A stretch of DNA of 64,000 nucleotides, taken from positions 17,273 to 81,272 of the forward strand of contig JAFTKK010000040.1 in assembly GCA_017453325.1 (NCBI GenBank). Reading direction: 5' to 3'. This document shows, piece after piece, positions 1 through 8,297 of this stretch. The DNA comes from Clostridia bacterium. Its GTDB lineage: Bacteria; Bacillota; Clostridia; Oscillospirales; CAG-272. The first letter of the stretch is position 1; every line of letters begins with the position of its first letter. The position numbers and the translations under genes were made by a program. Under the pieces are notes generated by a model. The model was not told the DNA's origin, ran no database searches, and saw nothing but the letters and a program-made list of their open reading frames with translations.

Positions 1-1
1 C

Positions 2-1831
2 GGCGGGCTTGGAAAATCCCGTAGTCTTAACAGCACCGTCGTTGACCAAAAGCAAAGCAAGGGCGACAAGGTGCTGGTGCTGCGCCGCATGGGAAAATAC
101 CTTTTCCGTTACCCCAAGACCGTGATGCTGGCGCTGACGCTGATGCTCTCCTCCAACCTCCTCGCCCTCGCGGGTCCCATGCTCTCGGGCAAGGCCATTG
201 ATGCCATTCAGCTCGGGCGCGGGGCGGTGGATTTTGACACGGTATGGCTCTACGGCGGCCTGCTGATCGCCTTTTACGCCATTTCGGGACTGCTCTCTTA
301 TCTGCTTTCGGTGCTGATGGTCAATCTCAGCCAAAAAATTATTTACACCATGCGTCGCGAGGTGTTTGAGCACCTCACCTCACTTCCCGTGGGCTATTTT
401 GACACGCACGCCACGGGTGACATCATCAGCCATATTTCCTATGACATTGACACCGTAAACGCCTCGCTCTCGCACGACCTTTTGCACGTGCTGGCAAGCA
501 TTGTGACCGTGGTGGGCGCGCTTGGCATGATGTTTTCGATCTCGCCTGCGCTCGTGCTGGTGTTTGCGATCACCATTCCGATCTCGATCCTCTTTACGCG
601 CTACAAGACCAAGCGCATCCGCCCTTTGTTCAAAACGCGCTCGCGCAAGCTGGGTGAGCTCAACGGCTATGCCGAGGAGATGCTCTCGGGTGCAAAGACG
701 ATCCGCGCTTATTCGCGTGAGGACGTGATCGTTTCGCGCTTTGACAAACGCAATGACGACGCCGTAGAGGCTTATTTCAAGGCCGATTGGCACGGCGCGA
801 TGATCGGCCCCTCGGTCATGTTCATCAACAACTTCTCCATTGCACTTGTTACGCTCTTCGGCGGTATTTTGTATATGCTCAGCGGAACGCGTGCCGATCT
901 TGCTCCCGTGTTTGTCATCACGCTCGGCGGTGTTTCCGCCTTCGTGCAGTATTCGCGCAAATTCTCGGGCCCCATCAACGAGCTTGCCAACATCATCAGC
1001 GAGCTGCAGTCGGCCACGGCGGCGGCAGAGCGCGTCTTCCGCCTGATCGACGAAGAGCCCGAAAAGGCGGATGCGGAAAATGCCGTGGCTTTAACCGACG
1101 TGCAGGGCGACGTTGACTTCAGACACGTGAAGTTTGGCTACGTGGAGGGTAAGACCATTCTGCACGACCTCACGGTACACGCAGCCCCCGGCACCACGGT
1201 AGCCATCGTAGGCCCCACGGGTGCGGGAAAAACCACCATTATCAATCTGCTCATGCGCTTTTATGACGTGAACAGCGGTGCGGTGGCGGTGGACGGGGTC
1301 GATATCCGCGAGGCCACGCGCAGATCTTTGCGCGGTGCCTTTACCATGGTGCTGCAGGATACGTGGCTGTTTTGCGGCACGATCTTTGACAATATCACTT
1401 ACGGCAAGGAAAACGCCACGATGGAGGAGGTCGTTGCCGCCGCGAAGGCTGCGCACATTCACAACTACATCGAAAGCCTGCGTGATGGCTACAACACCAT
1501 GCTGACAGACGACGGCGTGAACATTTCCAAGGGACAAAGGCAGCTGATCACCATTGCGCGTGCCATGCTGGCAGATGCACCGATGCTGATTCTTGACGAA
1601 GCGACCTCGAACGTGGACAGCCGCACCGAGCAGCAGATCGGTTCCGCCATGAAGCGGCTGATGCGCGGGCGCACCTCCTTCGTGATCGCGCACCGTCTTT
1701 CCACCATTCAAAACGCGGACGTGATTTTGGTGGTAAAGGAGGGCAACGTGATCGAATCGGGCAATCACGAAACCCTGATGAAAAAGCCGGGCGGTTTTTA
1801 CGCGGCTCTTTACAATTCGCAATTTACTTGA
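2..1831 (+). CDS. ABC exporter, fused membrane and ATPase domains (5' partial)
   Basis: Type I ABC exporter half-transporter that would pump a substrate (lipid, drug or peptide; not predictable) across the membrane using ATP. The frame is open to the window edge, so the true start may lie upstream; a GTG at 71 and an ATG at 89 are possible internal starts. Numbering from base 71, about six hydrophobic segments fill residues 15-300. The ATPase follows: Walker A GPTGAGKTT near 381, signature ISKGQ near 484, Walker B MLILDEAT near 504, H-loop IAHRLST near 538. Such proteins usually work as heterodimers, so a partner gene may lie just left of the window. The next gene starts 12 bases after the stop. 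Confidence 0.93.
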   Translation, partial: GGLGKSRSLNSTVVDQKQSKGDKVLVLRRMGKYLFRYPKTVMLALTLMLSSNLLALAGPMLSGKAIDAIQLGRGAVDFDTVWLYGGLLIAFYAISGLLSYLLSVLMVNLSQKIIYTMRREVFEHLTSLPVGYFDTHATGDIISHISYDIDTVNASLSHDLLHVLASIVTVVGALGMMFSISPALVLVFAITIPISILFTRYKTKRIRPLFKTRSRKLGELNGYAEEMLSGAKTIRAYSREDVIVSRFDKRNDDAVEAYFKADWHGAMIGPSVMFINNFSIALVTLFGGILYMLSGTRADLAPVFVITLGGVSAFVQYSRKFSGPINELANIISELQSATAAAERVFRLIDEEPEKADAENAVALTDVQGDVDFRHVKFGYVEGKTILHDLTVHAAPGTTVAIVGPTGAGKTTIINLLMRFYDVNSGAVAVDGVDIREATRRSLRGAFTMVLQDTWLFCGTIFDNITYGKENATMEEVVAAAKAAHIHNYIESLRDGYNTMLTDDGVNISKGQRQLITIARAMLADAPMLILDEATSNVDSRTEQQIGSAMKRLMRGRTSFVIAHRLSTIQNADVILVVKEGNVIESGNHETLMKKPGGFYAALYNSQFT

Positions 1832-1843
1832 TACAATAGACTT

Positions 1844-3280
1844 ATGAAAATAGAACTTTTTGCCCTGAACGGCTCGTATGCACACTCCTGCCTTGCGGTG
1901 CGGTGCCTCAAAACAGCCCTTTCGGGGGCGGGATTTACCGACGTGCACATCACCGAGGCCACACTGCGTGACCGCACGGCAGGTGTGCTGGCACGTTTGG
2001 TGGCAGCAAACGCTGCTCTTTACGGCTTTTCCTGCTACATCTGGAGCATTGAGGAAATGCTGCGTCTCGCGCGTGACCTCAAGGCGGTGCGCCCCGAGGC
2101 CAAGATCGTGCTGGGCGGGCCCGAGGTATTCTTTGACACGGCGCGCTTTGAAAAGCTTGATTTTATCGACACCGTGGTCACGGGTGAGGGCGAAGCGGCG
2201 ATGGTGACGCTTGCACACCTTTTGCGCGAGGGAAAGACGCTGCCCCGCGTGCTGGCGGGCACACCCGACCCCCAATTTGCCACACGTGACATTCATTACG
2301 ACACCGCTGAGAAAAGCACCTCGCTCGTTTACTACGAAAGTGCGCGCGGGTGCCCCTTTTCCTGCGCCTTTTGCCTCTCCTCGGCCACCGAGGGTGTGCG
2401 CGCCAAAAGCGCGGACAAGGCCCTCTCGGACCTCCTTGACTTTGAACAGATAGAGGCTCCCGTGACGGTCAAGCTGGTGGATCGCACCTTTAATTTCGAC
2501 CGTGCACGTGCCAAGAAGATCTGGCGGGGACTGTTGTCCGATGCCTATACGAAATGCTACCATTTTGAGATCTGTGCGGCCTTGCTTGACGAGGAGAGCT
2601 TTGAGATCCTCTCGCGCTTTCCCGAAGGAAAGATACGGCTGGAGATCGGCTTGCAAAGCACCAACGAAAAAACCCTTGCCGCCATCAGCCGCCACACCGA
2701 TGCAAAGGCGGTTTTAAGTGCCGCCAAGCGCCTGACTGCCATGGGAAATCTGCACGTGCACCTTGATCTCATTGCGGGGCTGCCGCATGAGGACTACAGC
2801 TCCTTTGCCAAATCCTTTGACGAGGCCTATTTTTGCTGCAACGTGCTGCAGCTCGGCTTTCTCAAGCTACTGCACGGCACGGCACTTTGGCGTGAGCGTG
2901 AAAAATACGGCATCCTTGCCTCGGGGACGGCGCCCTACACCGCGCTGCAAACGGCATGGCTCAGCTTTGAGGAGCTTGACCGTCTGCACGGCATAGCCGA
3001 CCTCCTTGACCGCCTGTGTGAAAAGGGCAGATTTGCCCACACGCTGCATTATCTTCTCGCCCGTGTAGCATCGCCCTTTGGATTTTACGAGGGCTTCCTT
3101 GACTACCTGCAAAAAAGCGACGGACGCGAGCTGCAAAAGATTGCGCAGCGCGACCTGTTTTTGCACCTTTCCCAATTTGGCAAGCAGCTGCTTGACCCCG
3201 CGCTTCACGCGGAATTTGCCACCTATCTTGAGGCGGATTTCAGAACGGCGGAGGTCAGAAAGCCGCCCCAATTCTCTTAA
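1844..3280 (+). CDS. B12-binding domain radical SAM protein (DUF4080-type)
   Basis: 478-residue protein with an N-terminal cobalamin-binding-like domain (about 1-140) followed by a radical SAM core. The 4Fe-4S motif CPFSCAFC (CX3CX2C) lies near residue 168 and is followed by the usual barrel, including GLQSTNEKTL. The C-terminal region resembles the DUF4080 extension seen in this COG1032 subgroup. Members are thought to methylate or rearrange unknown substrates using adenosylcobalamin or methylcobalamin and SAM; no substrate can be read here. It lies 12 bases after the ABC exporter and is probably co-transcribed with it. Family assignment is firm, function open. Confidence 0.88.
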   Translation: MKIELFALNGSYAHSCLAVRCLKTALSGAGFTDVHITEATLRDRTAGVLARLVAANAALYGFSCYIWSIEEMLRLARDLKAVRPEAKIVLGGPEVFFDTARFEKLDFIDTVVTGEGEAAMVTLAHLLREGKTLPRVLAGTPDPQFATRDIHYDTAEKSTSLVYYESARGCPFSCAFCLSSATEGVRAKSADKALSDLLDFEQIEAPVTVKLVDRTFNFDRARAKKIWRGLLSDAYTKCYHFEICAALLDEESFEILSRFPEGKIRLEIGLQSTNEKTLAAISRHTDAKAVLSAAKRLTAMGNLHVHLDLIAGLPHEDYSSFAKSFDEAYFCCNVLQLGFLKLLHGTALWREREKYGILASGTAPYTALQTAWLSFEELDRLHGIADLLDRLCEKGRFAHTLHYLLARVASPFGFYEGFLDYLQKSDGRELQKIAQRDLFLHLSQFGKQLLDPALHAEFATYLEADFRTAEVRKPPQFS

Positions 3281-3366
3281 AAAAACAAGGAACGGTATGA
3301 AAAATTCAGATCATTGGTGCAGCCGAAGGGTTTGCCAAAAACTATCTTGATGGGAGAAAAAACTTT

Positions 3367-4086
3367 ATGAGACGAATACTGGTAACCGGCGGCTCGCGCG
3401 GAATCGGCGCGGCCATTGTGCGCGCCTTTGCCGCACAGGGCGACCGTGTGGCCTTTCTTTACCGCAGCAATCATGCAGCAGCCGCCAAGGTGGCCGCCGA
3501 AACGGGCGCATTGCCCTTTTGCTGCGACATATCAGACCCCGATGCCGTGCGCAGGGTTTTCGGCGAGGTGTGCGGGGCGCTGGGCGGTGCACCCGAGGTA
3601 CTGATCAACAACGCAGGAGTAGCCGAGAGTATACTCTCGCGCGACATCAGCGACACCGCATGGAAAACCATGCTGGATACCAACCTTTCCGCAGCCTTTT
3701 ACCTTTGCCGCGAGGCAGAGGCTGGCATGATCGCGGAAAAGTGGGGACGCATCATAAATATCGGCTCGATGTGGGGCAAGGTAGGCGCCTCCTGCGAGGC
3801 GGCCTACTCCGCCGCGAAGGCGGGGCTGCGCGGCCTGACGATGGCGCTGGCTAAGGAGCTGGGTCCCTCGGGCATTACCGTAAACTGCGTGGAGCCCGGT
3901 GTGATCGACACCGACATGAACAAGAGCTATGACGAAAAGACGCTGCAGGCGCTGGCAGAGGAAACGCCGCTTTGCCGTATCGGACGCCCCGAGGAGGTAG
4001 CGGCGGCAGTAACCTTTCTTGCCTCGGACGGTGCCGCGTTTATCACGGGGCAATGTCTTGGCGTTGACGGCGGATTTGCCATATAA
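3367..4086 (+). CDS. SDR-family oxidoreductase, FabG-like
   Basis: 239-residue classical short-chain dehydrogenase/reductase. The cofactor motif TGGSRGIG is at residues 7-14, the structural NNAG motif near 80, the catalytic serine in GSMW near 134, and Tyr-x-x-x-Lys as YSAAK near 147. The C-terminal GQCLGVDGGF is typical of 3-oxoacyl-ACP reductase relatives. The likely reaction is NAD(P)H-dependent ketone reduction; it could be a fatty-acid FabG or a sugar/polyol reductase, and no fab genes are adjacent. The ATG at 3367 follows a GGGAG site. The frame stays open upstream to a TGA near 3297 and encodes a plausible N-terminal extension without a start codon. Confidence 0.9.
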   Translation: MRRILVTGGSRGIGAAIVRAFAAQGDRVAFLYRSNHAAAAKVAAETGALPFCCDISDPDAVRRVFGEVCGALGGAPEVLINNAGVAESILSRDISDTAWKTMLDTNLSAAFYLCREAEAGMIAEKWGRIINIGSMWGKVGASCEAAYSAAKAGLRGLTMALAKELGPSGITVNCVEPGVIDTDMNKSYDEKTLQALAEETPLCRIGRPEEVAAAVTFLASDGAAFITGQCLGVDGGFAI

Positions 4087-4101
4087 TAAGGGGGAGACGG
4101 T

Positions 4102-4707
4102 ATGAATTTTACACGTTTGACAGAAAATTTGAAGGCGCGCGGCTTTGCGGTATCTGCCTTTGAGACCGCGCGGGACGCCACCGCCTATTTAAACGGCGCC
4201 ATTGACGGGAAGACCGTGGGTTTCGGTGGCTCGGTGACGCTCGATAAAATGGGCCTTTACGAGGTGCTTGCCACGCACAACACCTGCTTTTGGCATTGGC
4301 GCGAGCGAGACGGCAAAAGTGCGAAGGAGCTGCGCGATGCGGGCAATGCGGCCGAGGTTTACCTTTCCTCGGTCAACGGCATGGCCGAGAGCGGCGAGAT
4401 CATCAATATCGACGGCACCTGCAACCGCGTAGCGGCCACGATGTACGGGCACGAGCGCGTTTATCTGGTTTTGGGCAAGAACAAGATCGCCCCGACCTAT
4501 GAGGCGGCGCTGTGGCGCGCGCGCAACATTGCCGCACCGAAAAACGCGCAGCGTCTCGGGGTGAAAACCCCTTGTGCCGTGCAGGGTGACCGCTGCTACG
4601 ACTGCAAGAGCGAGGGGCGCATTTGCCGCGCCCTCACGGTTTTGTGGGAGAAGCCGAACGGCATGGATGTGGAAATTATTTTAATCAACGAAAATTTGGG
4701 ATATTAA
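4102..4707 (+). CDS. LUD-domain protein (LutC/DUF162-like)
   Basis: 201-residue protein of the LUD family, which includes LutC of the lactate-utilisation LutABC complex. The conserved GFGGSVTLDKMGL segment lies near residues 36-48, and cysteines cluster in the C-terminal part (CAVQGDRCYDCKSEGRIC). Those cysteines might bind metal or an Fe-S cluster; this is inference. No LutA or LutB gene is adjacent, so this is one of the stand-alone LUD proteins common in Clostridia, of unproven function. It starts 15 bases after the SDR gene behind GGGGGAG and is probably in the same operon. Confidence 0.85.
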   Translation: MNFTRLTENLKARGFAVSAFETARDATAYLNGAIDGKTVGFGGSVTLDKMGLYEVLATHNTCFWHWRERDGKSAKELRDAGNAAEVYLSSVNGMAESGEIINIDGTCNRVAATMYGHERVYLVLGKNKIAPTYEAALWRARNIAAPKNAQRLGVKTPCAVQGDRCYDCKSEGRICRALTVLWEKPNGMDVEIILINENLGY

Positions 4708-4718
4708 AGGAGAGCGTT

Positions 4719-5507
4719 ATGGCAACCGAACTCAAAGTTTGTACGTTTAACCTCCGCGTGCGCGTGGAAAACGACGGCATCAACGTATTCGACAACCGCA
4801 AGCCCCGTGTGATAGAGACCATTCAAAGTGAAGCCCCCGACCTCATTGGCTTCCAGGAGGCAAACTCCGATATGCGTGCCTGGCTGACCGAGGCGCTCGC
4901 CCCTCTCGGCTATACCGTGATCGGCTGTGGCAGACAAAGCGATTATACCGGCGAGAGCAACTCCATTGCCTACCGCCGCGACCGCTTTGATCTGATTTCC
5001 TTTGATACCAACTGGCTTTCCGCCACCCCCGGCGTGCCCGGCTCGCGCTTTGGCGGCGATCAGAGCAGCTGCCCGCGTATTTTTGTTGCCGCCACCTTGA
5101 AGCATAGGGATGCGGCATCCCCTTTCTTGTTTGTAAACACGCACCTTGACCACAAGGGCCCGATGGCTAAGCTGCTGGGCGCCACCCAGATCCTGCAATA
5201 CATTTCCTGCAAGGGTCTGCCCTTTATCCTCACGGGTGACACCAATGCAATTCCCGAGGATCTCTCCATGACTATGATCACCGCGGCCTCCCCTTGCGGA
5301 AAGCCCGTGACCGACGTGACCGCCACGCTGGACGGCACCTTCCACAATTTTGGCAAGTACGCGCCCGAGCAGCAGCGCAAGATCGACTACATCTTTACCG
5401 ATATGCCCGCTGACCCGACAAGAAGCTACAAGCTCGCCGACGAGGGCGTGGACGGCGTATATATTTCCGACCACTTTGTGGTCTTTGGATACATTACGGT
5501 TGCATAG
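4719..5507 (+). CDS. Endonuclease/exonuclease/phosphatase (EEP) family protein
   Basis: 262-residue protein of the EEP fold, metal-dependent phosphodiesterases that include DNase I, AP endonucleases, inositol phosphatases and sphingomyelinases. Visible motifs in order: TFNLRV at the N terminus, GFQEAN (metal-binding Glu), NTHLDHKG (catalytic His), GDTNA (Asp/Asn pair) and SDHFVV (general-base Asp-His). No signal peptide is seen, so it is probably cytoplasmic. The ATG at 4719 was chosen over upstream in-frame starts because AAAGGAGAG lies just before it and longer versions overlap the LUD gene. The substrate is unknown. Confidence 0.88.
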   Translation: MATELKVCTFNLRVRVENDGINVFDNRKPRVIETIQSEAPDLIGFQEANSDMRAWLTEALAPLGYTVIGCGRQSDYTGESNSIAYRRDRFDLISFDTNWLSATPGVPGSRFGGDQSSCPRIFVAATLKHRDAASPFLFVNTHLDHKGPMAKLLGATQILQYISCKGLPFILTGDTNAIPEDLSMTMITAASPCGKPVTDVTATLDGTFHNFGKYAPEQQRKIDYIFTDMPADPTRSYKLADEGVDGVYISDHFVVFGYITVA

Positions 5508-5519
5508 GAGAAAACGGAC

Positions 5520-6197
5520 ATGGGATATATAGAAACCAAAATTTTTGAAGATATGCAATATGCCGTGCGCTTCCCCGACGGATACGAGGCGGGAAAGGCT
5601 TACCCCGTCTTGCTTTTTCTGCACGGTGCGGGCACGCGCGGCAGCGACATCAAAAACATCACCGATCATTCCTTTATAAAACGCCCCGACAAAATGCCCG
5701 GCTTCCCCTTTGTGGTGGTGGCTCCCCTTTGCCACAAAAACACCTGGTTCGACCTTTTTGAAACGTTAGAGCGCTTTACGCTCTTCATTGCAAGCGAGAG
5801 CTACACCGACAAGGCACGCATCTACCTCACGGGCAACAGCATGGGCGGCTACGGCTCCTGGCAGCTCGCGATGAGCCTGCCCGAGCTCTTTGCTGCGGTG
5901 ATACCGATCTGCGGCGGCGGCATGTATTGGAACGCGGCGCGCTTGGTGAACGTTCCCATCTGGGCCTTCCACGGCGGCAAGGACGGCACGGTGTTTGTGG
6001 AGGAAAGCGAAAAAATGGTGAACGCCGTCAACAAGCGCGGCGGCAATGCCAAGCTGACCATATACCCCGAGCACGGGCACAACAGCTGGACCGACACCTA
6101 CAACAACCCCGAGATCTACACCTGGCTGCTTTCGCACGAAAACAACAACGCCAAGCAGCTGGTAGACGAATATAACAGCTCTCAGGTGTTTGGATGA
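5520..6197 (+). CDS. Alpha/beta-hydrolase, esterase/predicted peptidase type
   Basis: 225-residue alpha/beta hydrolase close to the dienelactone-hydrolase/COG4099 group. The nucleophile elbow GNSMGG is near residue 104, the acid residue in HGGKDGTV near 153 and the histidine in EHGHNSW near 185, giving a complete Ser-Asp-His triad. No signal peptide is visible. It probably cleaves ester bonds, perhaps of a carbohydrate ester or a short-chain substrate. An AGGAG site precedes the ATG, 12 bases after the EEP gene. It ends the rightward run of genes, before a shared terminator. Confidence 0.87.
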   Translation: MGYIETKIFEDMQYAVRFPDGYEAGKAYPVLLFLHGAGTRGSDIKNITDHSFIKRPDKMPGFPFVVVAPLCHKNTWFDLFETLERFTLFIASESYTDKARIYLTGNSMGGYGSWQLAMSLPELFAAVIPICGGGMYWNAARLVNVPIWAFHGGKDGTVFVEESEKMVNAVNKRGGNAKLTIYPEHGHNSWTDTYNNPEIYTWLLSHENNNAKQLVDEYNSSQVFG

Positions 6198-6201
6198 TCA
6201 T

Positions 6202-6230
6202 AAAAAAGGCGTGCTAAGCACGCCTTTTTT
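6202..6230. terminator. Bidirectional intrinsic terminator
   Basis: A-rich tract, GGCGTGC stem, TAA loop, GCACGCC stem and T tract. It lies between two convergent genes (ends 6197 and 6229), so it can serve both strands; the T tract touches the stop codon of the regulator gene. Confidence 0.9.
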
Positions 6231-6447
6231 ACTGTAATTTTTTCGGACTATCGGTAAGGCCGGCAAGATAATCGAGGCTGACATTATAAAACCTAGCCAG
6301 TTCAATAGCGCGGCTAAACGGCATTTCTCTTTTGCCGGATTCATAGGTACTGTAATACTGATATGTGGTGTTTAAAACCTTAGCAATATCCTGTTGGGTC
6401 AAGTCTCTGTCTTCTCGCATGTCTCTGATGCGTTGTGCATATTTCAT
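6229..6447 (-). CDS. XRE-family HTH regulator, islet A
   Basis: 72-residue helix-turn-helix protein of the Cro/C1 (XRE) family. The HTH spans roughly residues 5-58 (LTQQDIAKVLNTTYQYYSTY), and the protein ends with YNVSLDYLAG and PKKL. An ATG at 6447 behind GGAGG (8-base spacing) is preferred to a TTG five codons upstream that overlaps that ribosome site. It is the same length as, and clearly related to, the regulator at 50528-50746. It is divergent from the small gene at 6570, with palindromes between them, so it probably represses that gene and perhaps itself. The AT-rich composition contrasts with its neighbours and suggests acquisition. Confidence 0.92.
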   Translation of the reverse strand: MKYAQRIRDMREDRDLTQQDIAKVLNTTYQYYSTYESGKREMPFSRAIELARFYNVSLDYLAGLTDSPKKLQ

Positions 6448-6486
6448 AATTTGATCCTCCAACGCCTGTAAATTCGAACAAATCTT

Positions 6487-6555
6487 ATCACATATGATGG
6501 GTTCGACTTGACTTTTTAATCACATGTGGTTATAATTAAGTAAATCACATCTGAT
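6487..6555 (+). promoter_or_regulatory. Sigma-A promoter with three related palindromic operators
   Basis: The promoter for the gene at 6570 has -35 TTGACT (6508-6513), a 17-base spacer and -10 TATAAT (6531-6536). Three related 12-mers follow the pattern ATCACATnTGAT: ATCACATATGAT (6487-6498), ATCACATGTGGT (6519-6530) and ATCACATCTGAT (6544-6555). The middle one fills the spacer up to the -10 and the third covers the start region, a classic layout for repression. The first could act on the divergent regulator gene. Binding by the adjacent XRE protein is inferred. Confidence 0.8.
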
Positions 6556-6569
6556 TAAAGAGGACTTTT

Positions 6570-6842
6570 ATGAAAAAAATAATCGAGGCGCTATGGCACG
6601 AAACACATATCTTGCCCTGCGAAGAAAGCTTTTTGGCAAATCCACAATATAAAAAATTATTGCAGACACGCAGTACGGCACGTGAAAAGCTGGAGACGGC
6701 ACTGAGCGAGAAACAAAAGTGTTTGCTATCCGAATTCGATGATTGCGGTACAGAATTGTCAAAATTCTGCGAAAAGGAAATATTCGTCCGTGGCTTTCGT
6801 CTCGGTGCGCAGTTGATGCTTGAAATGCTCTCCAAAGAGTAA
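6570..6842 (+). CDS. DUF6809-like small protein, islet A
   Basis: 90-residue protein with no signal peptide or membrane segment. It is rich in charged residues, probably helical, and ends in a conserved-looking stretch EIFVRGFRLGAQLMLEML. It resembles the DUF6809 family, small proteins of unknown function common in Clostridia, often beside XRE regulators. The related gene at 50137-50406 has the matching KAFFTGCEFGVSFLLD end. The ATG follows AAAGAGGA. It is transcribed from the operator-studded promoter upstream and ends before a strong terminator. The function is unknown; I see no toxin or antitoxin motif. Confidence 0.8.
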   Translation: MKKIIEALWHETHILPCEESFLANPQYKKLLQTRSTAREKLETALSEKQKCLLSEFDDCGTELSKFCEKEIFVRGFRLGAQLMLEMLSKE

Positions 6843-6847
6843 AAACA

Positions 6848-6892
6848 GGAGGCCGTGCAGACCCATTGGGGTTTGCACGGCCTCCGCTTTTT
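6848..6892. terminator. Strong terminator between convergent units
   Basis: Long stem GGAGGCCGTGCA/TGCACGGCCTCC with a short loop and a T run (CGCTTTTTG). On the other strand a TTTTTA tract follows, so it probably also ends the large leftward operon whose last stop is at 6912. Confidence 0.88.
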
Positions 6893-6911
6893 GTAAAGGC
6901 GCGCTACGGGG

Positions 6912-8297
6912 TTAAAAAACGAGATCCTCGGCGCGGGCAATGATGCCGTAATCGGCATAGTCAAAGATGGGGGCGTTTTTATCGGGATTGATGGCAATGA
7001 CGGTGCCCGCACGCGACATACCGACCACGTGATGCACAGCACCCGAAATGCCCACCGCGATATAGACTGCGGGGCTGACGGCTTTACCGGTAAGACCCAC
7101 CTGACAGTCATAGGGCAGGAGACCCTCGTCCACGGCACGGCGGCTGGCAGCAAGAGAAGCGGAGAAATGTGCGGCAAGGGCTCTCACCCGATCAAGCGAC
7201 GCGGCGGCGCCAATGCCTGCCGCCACCACCACCTCGGCGCTCTCTTGGCTGAGCGTGCGCACGGTGGCAAGCGCGGGGCGCGTGCGGCTTTTGATCTTGG
7301 CCATAATACTGCCCGCTTGCGCGGGGCGGATCATAAAAAGCTCCTGCCCATCGGTTTCAAGCGCCGTACAATCGGCGCAAAGACCAAGCCCCAGTACAGC
7401 CGCGACGCGCGCGGCGCACTCGCGCCCTGCGGTATCGGTACCGAAAAGCACCGCGGCGGGGCAATCTCGCCGGATTGCCTCAATAACGGCATCGGCTTGG
7501 CAGTCACGAAGCACGGTGACACGCTCTGCCACAGCCTTAGCGTAAGTAAGGGGGGCTTCCCCGACGGAAAGCACCAAGGGAAGCTTATTTTCGCACCCGT
7601 TTTGTGGGATAATGCCTTCTTGTCTCTTGCCAAGCGAAGCGCGAACGACCCCGTCAAGCTCGGCAGGAGAAATAAATCGGCAGCGGCGTCTGCCGCCCTC
7701 ATTTTCCGCGGTAGCAATGACCCTTGTGGGGGAGCCTGCAAGCCCCGTGCGTGTGGGGTCGGCACCGAGCGCCGCGAGGGACACGGTCTTTACCTCGCCT
7801 GCGCGCGAGCGCAGGGAGGGCAGACGCAGCGCATGAATGCGCTCAAAGGTAAGCAGGGCGGGCAGAGACAGCTGCCTTTCGCCCTCGCGCGTGGCAACAA
7901 ACACCTTATCCCCCTCCTCACGCGGTGTGGCCATGACGCCGCTGACAAGCGTGAGATCGGCGAGGGCCGCGAGCATAGCACCCGTTTGCGCGGTATCGCC
8001 CACCAGCGTTTGCCTGCCGCAAAACACGAGATCGGGCTGCAGGCGTGCAATGGCAAGAGAGAGCGTATAAGCGGTTGCCAGGGTATCGACACCCGCAAAC
8101 AAGGGATCGCTCAGCAGCACGGCCTCCTTTGCCCCCAGACGCGAAAGACGCGAGAGCAGGTCTGCCGTGCGCGGCGCACCCATACTGAGCAGCGTGACCT
8201 CGGCGCCCTTCATTTGCAGCGCGGCCTCGTAGGCGGCGGCATCAAAGGGACCGAGCTCACCGTCAAGCCCTTGACGGACACAAACCACGATCCTCAT
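6912..8297 (-). CDS. Electron transfer flavoprotein, EtfB-EtfA fusion
   Basis: 461-residue single polypeptide joining both Etf subunits, normally separate proteins of about 260 and 330-400 residues. Residues 1-210 are EtfB-like, with GRQTLVGDTAQTG matching the EtfB nucleotide-binding GDTAQ motif. Residues 240-461 are EtfA-like, with RPALATVR, SRRAVDEG, QVGLTGKAVSP, YIAVGISGAVHH and NPDKNAPIF, the FAD-binding signature. It would accept or bifurcate electrons between a flavoprotein dehydrogenase and NAD or ferredoxin. It is last in the operon, its start overlapping the nagA stop (ATGA), and its likely partner is the FAD oxidase at 15500-16936. The fusion is shorter than the two standard subunits combined, so the EtfA N-terminal domain looks reduced. 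Confidence 0.88.
   Translation of the reverse strand: MRIVVCVRQGLDGELGPFDAAAYEAALQMKGAEVTLLSMGAPRTADLLSRLSRLGAKEAVLLSDPLFAGVDTLATAYTLSLAIARLQPDLVFCGRQTLVGDTAQTGAMLAALADLTLVSGVMATPREEGDKVFVATREGERQLSLPALLTFERIHALRLPSLRSRAGEVKTVSLAALGADPTRTGLAGSPTRVIATAENEGGRRRCRFISPAELDGVVRASLGKRQEGIIPQNGCENKLPLVLSVGEAPLTYAKAVAERVTVLRDCQADAVIEAIRRDCPAAVLFGTDTAGRECAARVAAVLGLGLCADCTALETDGQELFMIRPAQAGSIMAKIKSRTRPALATVRTLSQESAEVVVAAGIGAAASLDRVRALAAHFSASLAASRRAVDEGLLPYDCQVGLTGKAVSPAVYIAVGISGAVHHVVGMSRAGTVIAINPDKNAPIFDYADYGIIARAEDLVF

Noticed and set aside
6229-6842. Toxin-antitoxin system in the XRE/DUF6809 islets
   Set aside because: Genes are divergent rather than a tight operon and the small protein has no known toxin motif, so only a regulator-target module is claimed.
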